Assembly: GCA_035524675.1 (NCBI GenBank)
Contig: DATKOK010000170.1
Span: 1-42,270, forward strand
Source: FEN-987 sp035524675
Lineage (GTDB): Archaea; Thermoproteota; Bathyarchaeia; 40CM-2-53-6
Reading direction: 5' to 3'
Length of the DNA stretch: 42,270 nucleotides
Made by a program: the position numbers and the translations under genes
Notes under the pieces: model-generated
The model's input: the letters and a program-made list of their open reading frames with translations, nothing else
Told to the model about the DNA's origin: nothing
Databases searched by the model: none
Shown here: positions 16,177 through 25,816 of the stretch, in pieces
Layout of the letters: every line of letters starts with the position of its first letter
How positions within the stretch are numbered: the stretch's first letter is position 1

Positions 16177-16568
16177 CCGACGGTCAGGATTCGCCGGTTC
16201 TGGTGTGGCTCAGCAGGCTGTTCGTGGTAATGGCGAAACATCCAAATCGGAACGCTGCAATCATATTTTATGCGCGTAAAGCTGTCCTAGCCACTTGCCC
16301 GGAGCCTAGAGCTGCGGGAGTGAATAGGATTGAACGCGGAAGATGATGAGTCCTTTAAGTTCAGAGCGCTCTCAGCCGGCGCGGTGATGTCTTTCGACGG
16401 GCAGACTGATTGAGAATCTCCCGTCGAACAATCTCATCTAATTCTCATTTCCAAGAAAGTCTATGAAACCTTAAATCTGGTTCGCAGTCCCAATGGATGG
16501 AGAGAAGAAATAGTGTTACTTCTCGGCGTTTTCCGGTCACACCACCAAGAAGGACTGAGGCTCGATGT
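16177..16568. other. Intergenic region before purA with hairpin and C/D-like boxes
   Basis: About 390 bases without a confident gene. A perfect 9-bp stem, TTCGACGGG (16393-16401) with CCCGTCGAA (16420-16428), encloses an 18-nt loop. ATGATGA (16343-16349) matches a box C, TGATGT (16385-16390) resembles C', and CTGA (16406-16409) matches box D, but box D' and a terminal stem are weak. A TATA-like CTTAAATC near 16474 could start a purA transcript with a leader of roughly 70 nt. Confidence 0.35.
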
Positions 16569-17873
16569 ATGCCTAGCGTCGTAGTTGTAGGCTGCCAGTG
16601 GGGAGATGAAGGTAAGGGGAAGATCGTTGACTACCTATCTGCCCAGGCGGACTATGTAGTGCGTTATCAAGGCGGGAGTAATGCTGGACATACGATAAGG
16701 GTCGGTGACGAGACGTACCGCCTTAGACTTCTACCCTCGGGAGTAATTCATCGAAAGAAAGTAGTCATTGCGAATGGGGTTGTTGTAGATCCGGAAGTAC
16801 TCCTGAAGGAGATCTCCGATCTTAAGGCAAGAGGATTCAATCCGGATCTGAGTCTGAGTGATCGAGCTCACATCACGCTAAGTTATCATTTGTTGCTCGA
16901 TGCGGCTGAGGAAGAGTTTAAGGGATCTCTACGATCGGGAACCACGTTGAGGGGGATCGGCCCTACCTACACGGACAAGGTCGCGAGATATGGAATCCGA
17001 ACCTCGGACTTATTGGACCCTGAGATCCTCGAACAGAAGATCACTCAAAACGCGCTATTGAAACAGAAGGTTCTCAGTCAAGTGTATGGCTCAAGTGCCC
17101 AGGTAAGTCGAGATGATCTTCTTCTAACATGCAAGAAGTATCGAGAAGAACTGCGAAGATACATAGTTGACACGTCAATCGTCATCAATGGAGCACTGGA
17201 CGCTGGGAAACGAGTACTGTTTGAGGGTGCTCAAGGCCTGCTTCTGGATGTTGATCACGGTGTCTACCCGTTTGGAACATCATCAAACACGGCTGCAGGA
17301 GCTGCTTGTATCGGATCAGGTGTAGGTCCCACCAGGATCAACGAGATATTGGGGGTAGTGAAGGCGTACACGTCCAGAGTTGGTGCCGGTCCATTGCCGA
17401 CGGAGCTTACCGATAAGACTGGCTCTAAGTTGCAGGAGAAAGGCAAGGAATTCGGCACGGTAACCGGTCGGCGACGTCGATGTGGATGGCTTGATGCCGT
17501 CGCAGTCCGTTATGCCTCGAGAGTAAATGGACTGACGGGTATCGCTCTGACGAAATTAGATACTTTAGCAGGGTTTGACCCTGTGAAGATCTGCGCAGAA
17601 TACAAAGCGGAGGGACAGCGGATTAGTGATCAACCATCCAGTGTCAGAGTGTATTCACAATGCATTCCTGTCTACGAAGAAATGAAAGGTTGGCCGGACC
17701 TTTCCGGATCAGAATGGGTTGCTATCGCGGAGAAAGGGTACGATTCGCTTCCTAAAGAAGCTAAAGATTATGTCGCGAAGATAGAAACAATTAGCGGAGT
17801 CCCTGTCAAGATTGTCTCAATAGGCGAGACTCGGGATGCTACAATCAACAGGTTCCAAGTATGGAAGACATAG
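16569..17873 (+). CDS. purA: Adenylosuccinate synthetase
   Basis: GTP-dependent joining of IMP and aspartate, the first committed step to AMP. Using the ATG at 16569 the protein has 434 residues and starts PSVVVVGCQWGDEGKGK, with the IMP/GTP loop GDEGKGK at 12-18, then GGSNAGHT, the R-G-T-T-L-R-G-I-G-P-T-Y loop, and GAQGLLLDVDHG. Near the C-terminal end of the catalytic domain lie TVTGRRRRCGWLD and LTKLDTL. The frame is open back to 16497, but those 24 residues are arginine-rich and outside the family consensus. A GAGG stands ahead of the chosen ATG. It converges with glmS across a 64-bp gap. Confidence 0.95.
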   Translation: MPSVVVVGCQWGDEGKGKIVDYLSAQADYVVRYQGGSNAGHTIRVGDETYRLRLLPSGVIHRKKVVIANGVVVDPEVLLKEISDLKARGFNPDLSLSDRAHITLSYHLLLDAAEEEFKGSLRSGTTLRGIGPTYTDKVARYGIRTSDLLDPEILEQKITQNALLKQKVLSQVYGSSAQVSRDDLLLTCKKYREELRRYIVDTSIVINGALDAGKRVLFEGAQGLLLDVDHGVYPFGTSSNTAAGAACIGSGVGPTRINEILGVVKAYTSRVGAGPLPTELTDKTGSKLQEKGKEFGTVTGRRRRCGWLDAVAVRYASRVNGLTGIALTKLDTLAGFDPVKICAEYKAEGQRISDQPSSVRVYSQCIPVYEEMKGWPDLSGSEWVAIAEKGYDSLPKEAKDYVAKIETISGVPVKIVSIGETRDATINRFQVWKT

Positions 17874-17937
17874 CATCTGTGATGTCGAGAACTGTCCGTA
17901 GCGTTTCGCGTCGGTGATCATTAGAGTGTGAACTAGC

Positions 17938-19758
17938 TCAGTGAACTGTTACCGACTTGGCCAAGTTTCTAGGGAAGTCTGGATCGTGTCCTCGCTTTAG
18001 AGAGATCTGGTAGGCGAGAAACTGTAGAGGCACAACATATATGATCGGTGAGAGGATTGGCGGAATTCCCGCAGGCACTTTCACCACTTCATCCGATAAG
18101 CTTTGAATTTCGTCGTCATCCTCCTCAATAATGCTGATTATTCTTGCTCCGCGAGCTTTCATTTCCATCACATTGCCTATGATCTTGGAATGTGTTTCGT
18201 CCTTTGGGGCGATGAAGATGACTGGGTAGCCGTTCTCGACTACAGAGATGAATCCATGTTTAGATTCGCCAGCGGGATAAGCTATCGCTGGAACATATGA
18301 CAATTCCAGTAGTTTTAGGCGTCCCTCGAGTGCGGTTGCAACGTTGATGCCTCGTCCCAGGTAGCAAAAGCTCGCTTTCTCTCCGTATCTCTCGGCAATT
18401 CGCATAACTTGATCTTCCTGCAGAATTACTCGCGACAGCCAGCCAGGCAAATTAGCAAAGGCTGACTCCAGCATTTCGAGTTCTGCCGGTCTCAATACTT
18501 GTCTCTTGTTTGCCAATGCAACCGCGATTTTTGTTAAGATTGCAACTTGAGCGGTGAAGGTCTTTGTTGCTGCTACGCCTATCTCTGGTCCTGAGTTCTG
18601 TCCAATGTACACATCCGAGAGTCTTGTAAGTGTTGAACTTACAGAATTGCTGATTCCGAGTATTGTTGCTCCTCTATCTCTCGCGCCTCGCACAGCGCTG
18701 AGGGTATCGGCAGTTTCTCCGGATTGTGAAACGGCAAGCACGACTGTGTCCTTGTCGATTAATGTGCCATAATTGTCGATGAATTCGGAAGCAATGACAG
18801 GAATAACTGAGACTTTTGCAAGATTTGCAAACGTATACGAAGAGGCTAAGCATGCATGGTATGAGGTCCCGCAAGCGATAAGGAATATTCGTCTCGCTCT
18901 GTTGATTGCTAAGGCCATGAGGTCCAAGTAGATCGGATGGGTTCTGAGGGCATTCCTGACGCTGATTGGCTGTTCATGAATTTCTTTTATCATGAAGTGA
19001 GTGTAACCAGTTTTTACTGCTTGCTCGATGCTCCAATCTACTGTGACCGATTCCCTGTGGATCGTTGATCCGTCAGAAATTCTGCGGATGATGATCTTGT
19101 CAGAAGTTATGATACCCATCTCGTTATCCTCCAACAGAATAACTCGATTGGTGCGTGGCAGAAAAGCGGGAATGTCTGAAGCGCAGTAATTCCCGACTTC
19201 TGAGGTTCCGAGCACCAACGGGCTCTCATTGCGCACGCACACGATCTCTTTCGCACTGCATGTTGAGATAATTGCCAGCGCGTACGCTCCTTTCAACTTC
19301 TTTGCAGTCTTCCGGACTGCTTCTGCAAGATCGTCACCTGATTTGAGATAACGCTCGACCAGATGCGCGACAACCTCAGTGTCTGTTCTAGATTTGAACG
19401 TATGACCTTCATGTTCGAGCTCTTGTCTAAGGTCCATGAAGTTCTCAATTATCCCATTGTGGACTACAGCTACACTGTTGAGACAGTCTGTATGAGGATG
19501 CGCGTTTTCTGCAGATGGTGCTCCGTGAGTAGCCCATCTTGTGTGACCTATGCCGACCGCTGCGGCGAGACTGCTTATCGCCAGCTCACGCTCAACCTCA
19601 TCGATCTTGCCCTTGTCCTTTTTCACAACAATCCTGCCGTCAATAACCGCAGCCTCTCCTACGGAGTCGTAACCTCTGTATTCAAGGCGTTTCAGGCATT
19701 CATATATGATTGGGCCAACCTCACCATTCTTGAGTGCTACACCGGCAATTCCACACAT
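17938..19758 (-). CDS. glmS: Glutamine-fructose-6-phosphate aminotransferase (isomerising)
   Basis: Makes glucosamine-6-phosphate from fructose-6-phosphate and glutamine, feeding UDP-GlcNAc and surface glycans. It has 606 residues. The N-terminal Ntn glutaminase begins M-C2-G-I-A-G, where Cys2 is the nucleophile after Met removal, with YRGYDS, HTRWATHG and HNGIIEN. Two SIS domains follow from about residue 275 (IACGTSYHACLAS, SQSGETADT, ATKTFTAQ). The C-terminus FPRNLAKSVTV is the conserved tail that closes the sugar site. A TATA-like CTTATGAC lies near 19806, leaving a leader of about 20 nt. I see no glmS ribozyme-like sequence upstream, and none is expected in archaea. Confidence 0.95.
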   Translation of the reverse strand: MCGIAGVALKNGEVGPIIYECLKRLEYRGYDSVGEAAVIDGRIVVKKDKGKIDEVERELAISSLAAAVGIGHTRWATHGAPSAENAHPHTDCLNSVAVVHNGIIENFMDLRQELEHEGHTFKSRTDTEVVAHLVERYLKSGDDLAEAVRKTAKKLKGAYALAIISTCSAKEIVCVRNESPLVLGTSEVGNYCASDIPAFLPRTNRVILLEDNEMGIITSDKIIIRRISDGSTIHRESVTVDWSIEQAVKTGYTHFMIKEIHEQPISVRNALRTHPIYLDLMALAINRARRIFLIACGTSYHACLASSYTFANLAKVSVIPVIASEFIDNYGTLIDKDTVVLAVSQSGETADTLSAVRGARDRGATILGISNSVSSTLTRLSDVYIGQNSGPEIGVAATKTFTAQVAILTKIAVALANKRQVLRPAELEMLESAFANLPGWLSRVILQEDQVMRIAERYGEKASFCYLGRGINVATALEGRLKLLELSYVPAIAYPAGESKHGFISVVENGYPVIFIAPKDETHSKIIGNVMEMKARGARIISIIEEDDDEIQSLSDEVVKVPAGIPPILSPIIYVVPLQFLAYQISLKRGHDPDFPRNLAKSVTVH

Positions 19759-19892
19759 CCTTTCTCTAACCTCATGGATTCCCGCTAACCGTTCCGTGAT
19801 TTGTCATAAGCATTCCTTCATTGCAAACTTGATGAATCCCCTTCCAGTTCCGCATCCGAGTGAATTTACATGGACAGGCGATCAGATGATGA

Positions 19893-19899
19893 TTTAATA
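19893..19899 (+). promoter_or_regulatory. TATA box for the HTH / EF-hand-tail gene
   Basis: TTTAATA, centred at 19896, predicts transcription near 19922, about 7 nt ahead of the GTG at 19929 and 19 nt ahead of the ATG at 19941. Confidence 0.45.
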
Positions 19900-19928
19900 G
19901 TAAAAACAGCATTTTATCAATAGAGCAA

Positions 19929-20885
19929 GTGAGCCGTAATATGTCTTACCTTCTTATGAAGGAGAAGAAAACGACACAACTAGTCCCTACACGAGTGATA
20001 GGTGACCCTAAGGTGGCACAATCGGTCCTTCAGCCGATGCGTTGGGGTATTCTCAGCGAGTTGTCTCATAAGGAGAAATGTGCTCGAGACCTCGCTGACG
20101 AATTTAGAACTAGTGAGCAAGTTGTGTGTTATCATCTTCGGGAACTTGAGCGATTCGGCTTCATTACCTTAGAGAGAACCGAAAAGAAGCGGGGAGCGAT
20201 GGCCAAGTACTATAAAGCAGAGCCTAAAGCCATCGCCGTAGTGCCGAGCGAATCGGCCGGCGGGAAACATATTCCGCATCAAGTATCTCAGTCGCTAGCT
20301 GATTCGGCTTCAAGATTGCTAAACCCCTTCATCGCTCAGGGTAAATTTGACGGATACATCGTCCTTGGAAGTCCTGACACTCATGGGATATTCAGGAGCC
20401 GCGCAAGGTGTGGTGATCGCGCCACAGACTTGGCACTTTTCATAGGATCGATGCTACCCTTGACAAGGGATAGTGTGGTCCGCCTAGATACTGAGATATC
20501 TCAGCACGAGTTGTCGAGGAATTTGATTACTGTTGGAGGCCCCAAAGTGAATACATTGACATTGAGTGTCAACGAATCTTTGCCGATAACCTATGAGCTA
20601 ACCGGTCAGAGTATGATGATTTCAAGAATTTCAGGCAAGACATACGCAGAAGAGGACCAAGGAGCGATTCAAATGATTGTGAATCCAAACGATCAGAATT
20701 CGCGTGTCCTAGTGATAGCTGGGAATACGTACCTTGGAACTCGAGCCGCAGTCTTAGCCTTCGTCAAATACACGGAGGAAATAGCTAAAGGCAATTCGCT
20801 AAACAATAACGTTATCGGGCGAGTTGTAAGCGGGCATGACGTTAACAGCGATGGTCTGGTTGATGACGTAGAATTTCTTGAGTGA
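19929..20885 (+). CDS. ArsR-like HTH protein with C-terminal EF-hand-like loop
   Basis: A 318-residue protein. Residues about 30-100 form an ArsR-type winged helix (VLQPMRWGILSELSHKEK; helix-turn-helix CARDLADEFRTSEQVVCYHLRELERFGF split over two helices; wing ending MAKYYKA). The remainder is a beta-rich alpha/beta domain with VLGSPDTHG and ITVGGPKVNTLTLSVNE, resembling an archaeal S-layer-associated domain. The last residues contain D304-V-N-S-D-G-L-V-D-D-V-E315, which fits a 12-residue EF-hand calcium loop at positions 1, 3, 5, 6, 8, 9 and 12. Start GTG 19929 or ATG 19941. Three bases separate its end from the convergent gatE. Confidence 0.75.
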   Translation: MSRNMSYLLMKEKKTTQLVPTRVIGDPKVAQSVLQPMRWGILSELSHKEKCARDLADEFRTSEQVVCYHLRELERFGFITLERTEKKRGAMAKYYKAEPKAIAVVPSESAGGKHIPHQVSQSLADSASRLLNPFIAQGKFDGYIVLGSPDTHGIFRSRARCGDRATDLALFIGSMLPLTRDSVVRLDTEISQHELSRNLITVGGPKVNTLTLSVNESLPITYELTGQSMMISRISGKTYAEEDQGAIQMIVNPNDQNSRVLVIAGNTYLGTRAAVLAFVKYTEEIAKGNSLNNNVIGRVVSGHDVNSDGLVDDVEFLE

Positions 20886-20888
20886 CGG

Positions 20889-22787
20889 CTACGCACCTTT
20901 CGATAGCTTCTTCTTTAGTATCTCAGTTACGACTTTAGGATCTGTTTTGCCTCTCACTTCGGACATTATTGATCCCATCAATGAAGGAAAGGCCAAGGAA
21001 CCCTTCTCTTCAATCAGTCTCTTGTTCTTCTCCATATGTTGATCGATGGTCTTCTCGAGCTCTGATTGAGGCATCATTCCGAGTCTTAATTCTTTGATTC
21101 CTTCAGCTGGGTCGAGATCAAGCTTCTTGGTTTGCCACTTAAGAAGCTCAGCCATCGCTTCCTTTGCAATTGTCCCTGCATCGACAAGTCGAAAGATCGA
21201 TTCCATCTTCTCGTCACTTATGGCGTGAATTGCGAAGCCTTCTCGTTCCAGGCTCTTGCATGTTTCGGTTAGCATGGTGGCGATGAAGGATGGCTGAATT
21301 GTCGTGCTTTTTTTGGCAGTTCTTTCGAACAGAGTAAGATAATCTGAGTCCACCAGCTGCCTGCTGAGTTTTTGATTCAGTGAGTACTGTTTCGACAATC
21401 TTGTCGTCGACTCTTCAGACGTTTCCGGAAGTCTTGCCCTCAGTTGCTTGACAAGTCCTTCGGTAACAGGCGTAGGTGGGACATCAGTTTCTGGATACAT
21501 CCGAGCTGCTCCAGGTCGAGGACGTAAGAAACGACTTGACCCGTCAGCCATGGCATTGCGAGTTTCTTCTGGAACCCCGGCCAAAGCTTCTACGGCCCGA
21601 TCAGCGGCTGCATTTAAGGCGTCTTCTGCCCTCTCAGGCTGGTCGGCAATCAGGACAAACGCATCATTGTCGCTCAGCTGGAGTATTTCTCGCACCTGTT
21701 TGATTTCGTTCTCAGATATTCCGTAAGCTGGCAACTCGTCTGAATGGAATATCCCCCCTACACCGGCCCAGAACGAAGCCCGGCTAGCTAATTCTGTACC
21801 GAACCTCAGACCTGCTGCGCCAAGTTCTTTTCCTAATAAGCCGCCGAAATGTCGAAGCTTCATACCGAGGACGATGCCATTTTTCGATATTGCTTCTCTT
21901 ATAACCCGAGCCTTTGTGTTCTGGAAGATTGTTGTTAAAGGGACGTAATTTCGCTCGATACTCGTCGGCTGAACATTTCTTTTCCTCAATTCCTCTGCAA
22001 TCTGGATCAGACTGTTTTGCCGATCCACTTCGAGTTGAACCGCCTTGCCTATAAGTTCGAGTTCCTGGACGCCCTTTATCTCGATGAGCGCGCCCTTTGG
22101 GGTGGATATGTTCAAATCTTGTCTAACACTTCCCAATCCGCGTTTCACGTTTCTCGTGGCGCGTAATACGTTGCCTAGACCGAGAGCAACTTTTTCCACT
22201 TCTGACGGGGAGTGCAGCACTGGGGCGGTTGTCACTTCAATAAGTGGAATTCCTAATCTGTCTATTCTATATCCTGTGATATCTCTGGCCTGACTTGATT
22301 TTCGTGCTGCGTCTTCTTCAAGGGAGATCTGATCGATTGGTATTGTGCTCCCGTCGATAGTCAGTACGCCATCTAATGCGATTACGGAGGTACGCTGGAA
22401 TCCTGTGGTGTTTGAGCCATCTATTACAATCTTTCTCATTACATGAATCTCGTCAACTGGCTTTGCGTTCATCAGCAGAGCCGCAGTTAAGCAGATTTCT
22501 ATCGCTTCAGGGTTGAGTCTACCTGGTGGTTCTTCATCCATTTCGACAAGGCATGCAGTCTTGTGGTCAGCTTCATACATGATGCCCTTTCCGCGATGAA
22601 ATTCGAAGAGCGCGGCCTCATCTATCTGACCTAGCTCGCTTTGGGTTGGTCTGAGTCTTCGGAAAAACTTGTTTTCGGGAGAGTCCTCGGTTAGTTGCGT
22701 TGGGCAGGCGCAGAAGAGCTTGTGGTCCGTATCTAACTGTCGATGGATCTCTAACCCGACTTTGACTGAGTGAGCTGGTTCACTCAT
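20889..22787 (-). CDS. gatE: Glutamyl-tRNA(Gln) amidotransferase subunit E
   Basis: Kinase-transamidase subunit of the archaeal GatDE complex: it phosphorylates Glu on mischarged Glu-tRNA(Gln) and transfers ammonia from GatD. The catalytic cradle shares KVGLEIHRQL with GatB; the motifs KIVIDGSNTTGFQRT, SLEEDAARK and GIPLIEV follow. An inserted AspRS-like region lies about residues 270-400, and the tail is a helical YqeY-like domain (GSIMSEVRGK). It starts at the ATG at 22787, which overlaps the gatD stop by 8 bases; the open frame extends 15 residues further without family support. Its tight overlap with gatD implies translational coupling and equal subunit supply. Confidence 0.95.
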   Translation of the reverse strand: MSEPAHSVKVGLEIHRQLDTDHKLFCACPTQLTEDSPENKFFRRLRPTQSELGQIDEAALFEFHRGKGIMYEADHKTACLVEMDEEPPGRLNPEAIEICLTAALLMNAKPVDEIHVMRKIVIDGSNTTGFQRTSVIALDGVLTIDGSTIPIDQISLEEDAARKSSQARDITGYRIDRLGIPLIEVTTAPVLHSPSEVEKVALGLGNVLRATRNVKRGLGSVRQDLNISTPKGALIEIKGVQELELIGKAVQLEVDRQNSLIQIAEELRKRNVQPTSIERNYVPLTTIFQNTKARVIREAISKNGIVLGMKLRHFGGLLGKELGAAGLRFGTELASRASFWAGVGGIFHSDELPAYGISENEIKQVREILQLSDNDAFVLIADQPERAEDALNAAADRAVEALAGVPEETRNAMADGSSRFLRPRPGAARMYPETDVPPTPVTEGLVKQLRARLPETSEESTTRLSKQYSLNQKLSRQLVDSDYLTLFERTAKKSTTIQPSFIATMLTETCKSLEREGFAIHAISDEKMESIFRLVDAGTIAKEAMAELLKWQTKKLDLDPAEGIKELRLGMMPQSELEKTIDQHMEKNKRLIEEKGSLAFPSLMGSIMSEVRGKTDPKVVTEILKKKLSKGA

Positions 22788-24132
22788 GGTAGACCGTCTC
22801 CAGTATTCGTCGGTCGGATAACTCCCCGGCAAGGTTCTTCGTCATCACAGCTTTCACTTCAGCAGCACTCTTCTCATTTGCCAGTGCCCACATTAGCTTA
22901 ACCAGTGCTGTTTCAGGGAGCATATCTGCGAGCGGGACTACACCCATACTCAGTAGGTCTCTGCCGGTTGAGTAGACGTTCATGTGCACTCTTCCCCAAA
23001 TGCATTGTGAGGTCATGACAACGACAATCTCGTTCTTTATCGCTCTCTCCAAAGCCGGAAACATTGCTTCGCTGACATGCCCGAGCCCAGATCCTTCAAG
23101 AACAATTCCCTTTTGACCTGAAGCAACAGCCCAATCAACTATCGCGCCTGACATTCCTGGATAGAATTTCAACAAGACAACGTTGGCGTCAAAGTTGGGT
23201 CGACTAAGCCAATCTGAAACTGATCTTCGTTTGTCCAGAGATTTGGATTTCATGTCGATTTGATTTTTCGCAAGGTCGTAATAAGCGACTGGAGGTATGT
23301 TTACGCTCTCAAATGCATCTCGTCGACTTGTATGGCATTTTCTCACTTTCGTCCCTAGATGTATTGCAATCTTCTCGTCTGAGATCCAATCATGCATAGC
23401 CACTACAACCCCGGCAAATGGTGCTTTAGCGGCTATTGCGGTCGACGCAGTGAGATTAGCTGCCGCATCAGAACTTGGACGGTCCGATGAGCGTTGGGAT
23501 CCCACTAGAACGACTGGAACCGGCGGCTCGTTGAGCGCGAAGGAAAGAGCGGCAGCAGTGTATCCAAGAGTATCAGTGCCGTGAGCAATTACGACTCCTT
23601 GGGCTCCCTCTTTGATCTGTTCCTCTACTGCCCTTGCTATGGTTGACCAGCTCTGAGGTCCGATGTTTTCGCTAAATATGCTTGACACGATTTTCGCTCG
23701 CACATCGGCGAGTTCGGCAAGCTCAGGAACCACGCTATAGAGATCTTCAGCATCAAGTGCAGGTTTGACTGCCCCAGTTCTGTAGTCGACCTTACTTGCG
23801 ATCGTCCCGCCCGTGCTTAGGATAGAAACTTTCGGAAGCCCGGTTAATTGCGGAGGTAGCGGTGGTCGCGTAAAGTGAGGTTCGGTTCCTTTCCCGACGA
23901 CACTTATCGATGTCACGTTATGAGTCATAATGCCAATGTTGTATCCTGTTCTCAGTTTGACAACTAGATCCTCCTCCCCAGTATGAATCCTCGGCAGGAG
24001 AATTCCATCAATATGCTCCTCGATCCCATCCTTCCTTACTTGGACTCGGATCTTGTCTCCGATCTGGGCCCCGGCTTTCGCTAAGAGTTCACGAGTCTTG
24101 CCCGAGTAGCCGTAATTTTGATCTCCTGACAT
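22780..24132 (-). CDS. gatD: Glutamyl-tRNA(Gln) amidotransferase subunit D
   Basis: Glutaminase subunit of GatDE, related to L-asparaginases, supplying ammonia through a tunnel to GatE. It has 450 residues. The N-terminal beta domain (about 1-95: GDKIRVQVRKDGIEEHIDG split over strands) distinguishes GatD from plain asparaginases. The catalytic tetrad is visible as T110 in S-T-G-G-T, T186-D187 in H-G-T-D-T, and K262 in G-T-K-V. Start ATG 24132. The next gene downstream, gatE, begins inside its last codons. Together with archaeal GluRS further on, this gives the indirect route to Gln-tRNA. Confidence 0.95.
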   Translation of the reverse strand: MSGDQNYGYSGKTRELLAKAGAQIGDKIRVQVRKDGIEEHIDGILLPRIHTGEEDLVVKLRTGYNIGIMTHNVTSISVVGKGTEPHFTRPPLPPQLTGLPKVSILSTGGTIASKVDYRTGAVKPALDAEDLYSVVPELAELADVRAKIVSSIFSENIGPQSWSTIARAVEEQIKEGAQGVVIAHGTDTLGYTAAALSFALNEPPVPVVLVGSQRSSDRPSSDAAANLTASTAIAAKAPFAGVVVAMHDWISDEKIAIHLGTKVRKCHTSRRDAFESVNIPPVAYYDLAKNQIDMKSKSLDKRRSVSDWLSRPNFDANVVLLKFYPGMSGAIVDWAVASGQKGIVLEGSGLGHVSEAMFPALERAIKNEIVVVMTSQCIWGRVHMNVYSTGRDLLSMGVVPLADMLPETALVKLMWALANEKSAAEVKAVMTKNLAGELSDRRILETVYHE

Positions 24133-24195
24133 TACGTCTCTTCGTCCATCGCGTAGGAGAGGGGAATCGAGCTTTAAGACGTTAGTTTTACTGAG

Positions 24196-25803
24196 CTAGA
24201 GGAGCTTAGCCACGAACGCGCCGTGGTCCGTATACCCCGCCTTCCTATAGTACTCTCTTGTACCGAGTGCACTCAGCACAAGAATCTTACTTGCCTCCTT
24301 CTCTTTTGCAGCGCTTTCAGCGGCTGCAAGGAGTTCTTGACCAAGCCCTCTATGTTGCCAAGCATTCGCACATTTCTTTCCTATAGGGACCTCGGGGCCA
24401 TACACATGGAGTTCGCGTACAATTGCTGACGAAGGTGTTACTTCCGGTCGCTGAACCTTTCTCGATGGAATTCGTAATCGGATGTATCCTACGAGTACGT
24501 CTAGATTCGGTTCTTCTTGGGCAATGAACAGTTCAGTCCCTTCGGAGGCTGCGTACTCTACTCTCGTGAGCCTGATATTTTCTCGGTTGATAGGAGTGAA
24601 TTCCTTTAGTCCTCTATGACCTACTTCGCGACATCGTATGCATCTGCAGCGCTTTCCTTTAGCTGCCAGTTTGCGAAGCGCAATCTCTCTGAGGTTACCG
24701 TTTTTCACACCGTCAATTATCAGATGCACGGGAAATTCTCGGTGCACTCGCATGATTCTCACCCATGGGGGAACGAACTCCTTTACCTTGGCGATGAGGT
24801 TAGCTGCCTCCTCGGTATTGTATGGCAGGTATTCCCCTCGCCGCCACCAATTATAGAGCTCCGTACCTTCCATAACTAGGCATGGATAGATCTTGAGCAT
24901 GTCGGGGCGGAATCGTTCATCTTGAAATAGCGAGTGAAATGAGGCTAGATCTTTCTCGAAATTGGATCCTGGCAGGCCGGGCATCATGTGTGCCACGATC
25001 TTCAGTCCTGCATCTTTGGCAATTCGGAAGCACTCGACCACATCTTCCACGGTATGCCCGCGGTTTGTAATTCGATAAACATGATCGTCTATAACTTGGA
25101 CGCCGATTTCCACTCGAGTGGCGCCGAACCTGAGCATTTGAGTAACATGCTGCTCCTTGCACCAGTCAGGTTTCGTCTCGATCGTTAGGCCTACATTCCT
25201 TATCTCGCTGGTTTCTGCGCGAGCTCGAGCTTCGTCTAGGGTGCCTGATTCTGCGCCGTTGATAGCGTCCAGGCATTGTTTTACGAAGCGCTCTTGGTAA
25301 TCCTGAGGAGCGGCCAAAAATGTGCCTCCTTGAATCACCAATTCCACCTTTGAAGGCTCATGGCCAATGGCTTTGAGCTGCTGTATTCTGCTCGTTATTT
25401 GCTTGTAAGGATCATATCCGAACTGAATTCCACGCATGGCAGCTGGCTCTCCTGACGTGTAACTCATCGGAAAGCCCTTCTCCACGGGGCAAAAGACGCA
25501 TCGACCATGAGGGCAACCTCGCGGTGAGCTCATGACTCCGATTACGTTCACACCCGAGATACTACGAACTTTTTTCAATCGAAGCTCTGGTGCGAATTGT
25601 GCGCGTCGGTCAGAGGGCAAGGCATTTATAATATCGGAATTTCGAGGCATCCAACTTAATGCATGTTGGCGACAGAAGTCTATCTTCAGTTGATTCAAAC
25701 TATTCTGATTACAAAGGCTTGATTCAGTTACCCTGGAGGCCAGATCAGCTAGCAGGGCGTCACGCTCGTTAAGATTATCCAACCGTGACGCCACACGTTG
25801 CAA
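24196..25803 (-). CDS. elp3: Elp3-type tRNA uridine-34 modification enzyme
   Basis: Radical-SAM and acetyltransferase fusion that starts cm5U-type modification of wobble uridine in tRNA. It has 535 residues. The 4Fe-4S cluster cysteines are C97, C102 and C105 (C-P-H-G-R-C-V-F-C), followed by a radical-SAM barrel with QGGTFLAAP, TIETKPDW and MMPGLPG. A Cys-rich zinc region (CRCIRCREVGHRG) precedes the C-terminal histone-acetyltransferase-like domain (WQHRGLGQELL; YYRKAGY). In archaea this single protein acts without the eukaryotic Elongator partners. The Sm-like gene lies 13 nt upstream on the same strand, so they probably form one transcript. Confidence 0.93.
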   Translation of the reverse strand: MQRVASRLDNLNERDALLADLASRVTESSLCNQNSLNQLKIDFCRQHALSWMPRNSDIINALPSDRRAQFAPELRLKKVRSISGVNVIGVMSSPRGCPHGRCVFCPVEKGFPMSYTSGEPAAMRGIQFGYDPYKQITSRIQQLKAIGHEPSKVELVIQGGTFLAAPQDYQERFVKQCLDAINGAESGTLDEARARAETSEIRNVGLTIETKPDWCKEQHVTQMLRFGATRVEIGVQVIDDHVYRITNRGHTVEDVVECFRIAKDAGLKIVAHMMPGLPGSNFEKDLASFHSLFQDERFRPDMLKIYPCLVMEGTELYNWWRRGEYLPYNTEEAANLIAKVKEFVPPWVRIMRVHREFPVHLIIDGVKNGNLREIALRKLAAKGKRCRCIRCREVGHRGLKEFTPINRENIRLTRVEYAASEGTELFIAQEEPNLDVLVGYIRLRIPSRKVQRPEVTPSSAIVRELHVYGPEVPIGKKCANAWQHRGLGQELLAAAESAAKEKEASKILVLSALGTREYYRKAGYTDHGAFVAKLL

Positions 25804-25816
25804 ATTTGTTCGGTGA

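Noticed and set aside
16177..16568. A tRNA gene in the gap before purA
   Set aside because: No acceptor stem with matching TpsiC loop could be drawn; the visible stem has an 18-nt loop and lacks the other arms.
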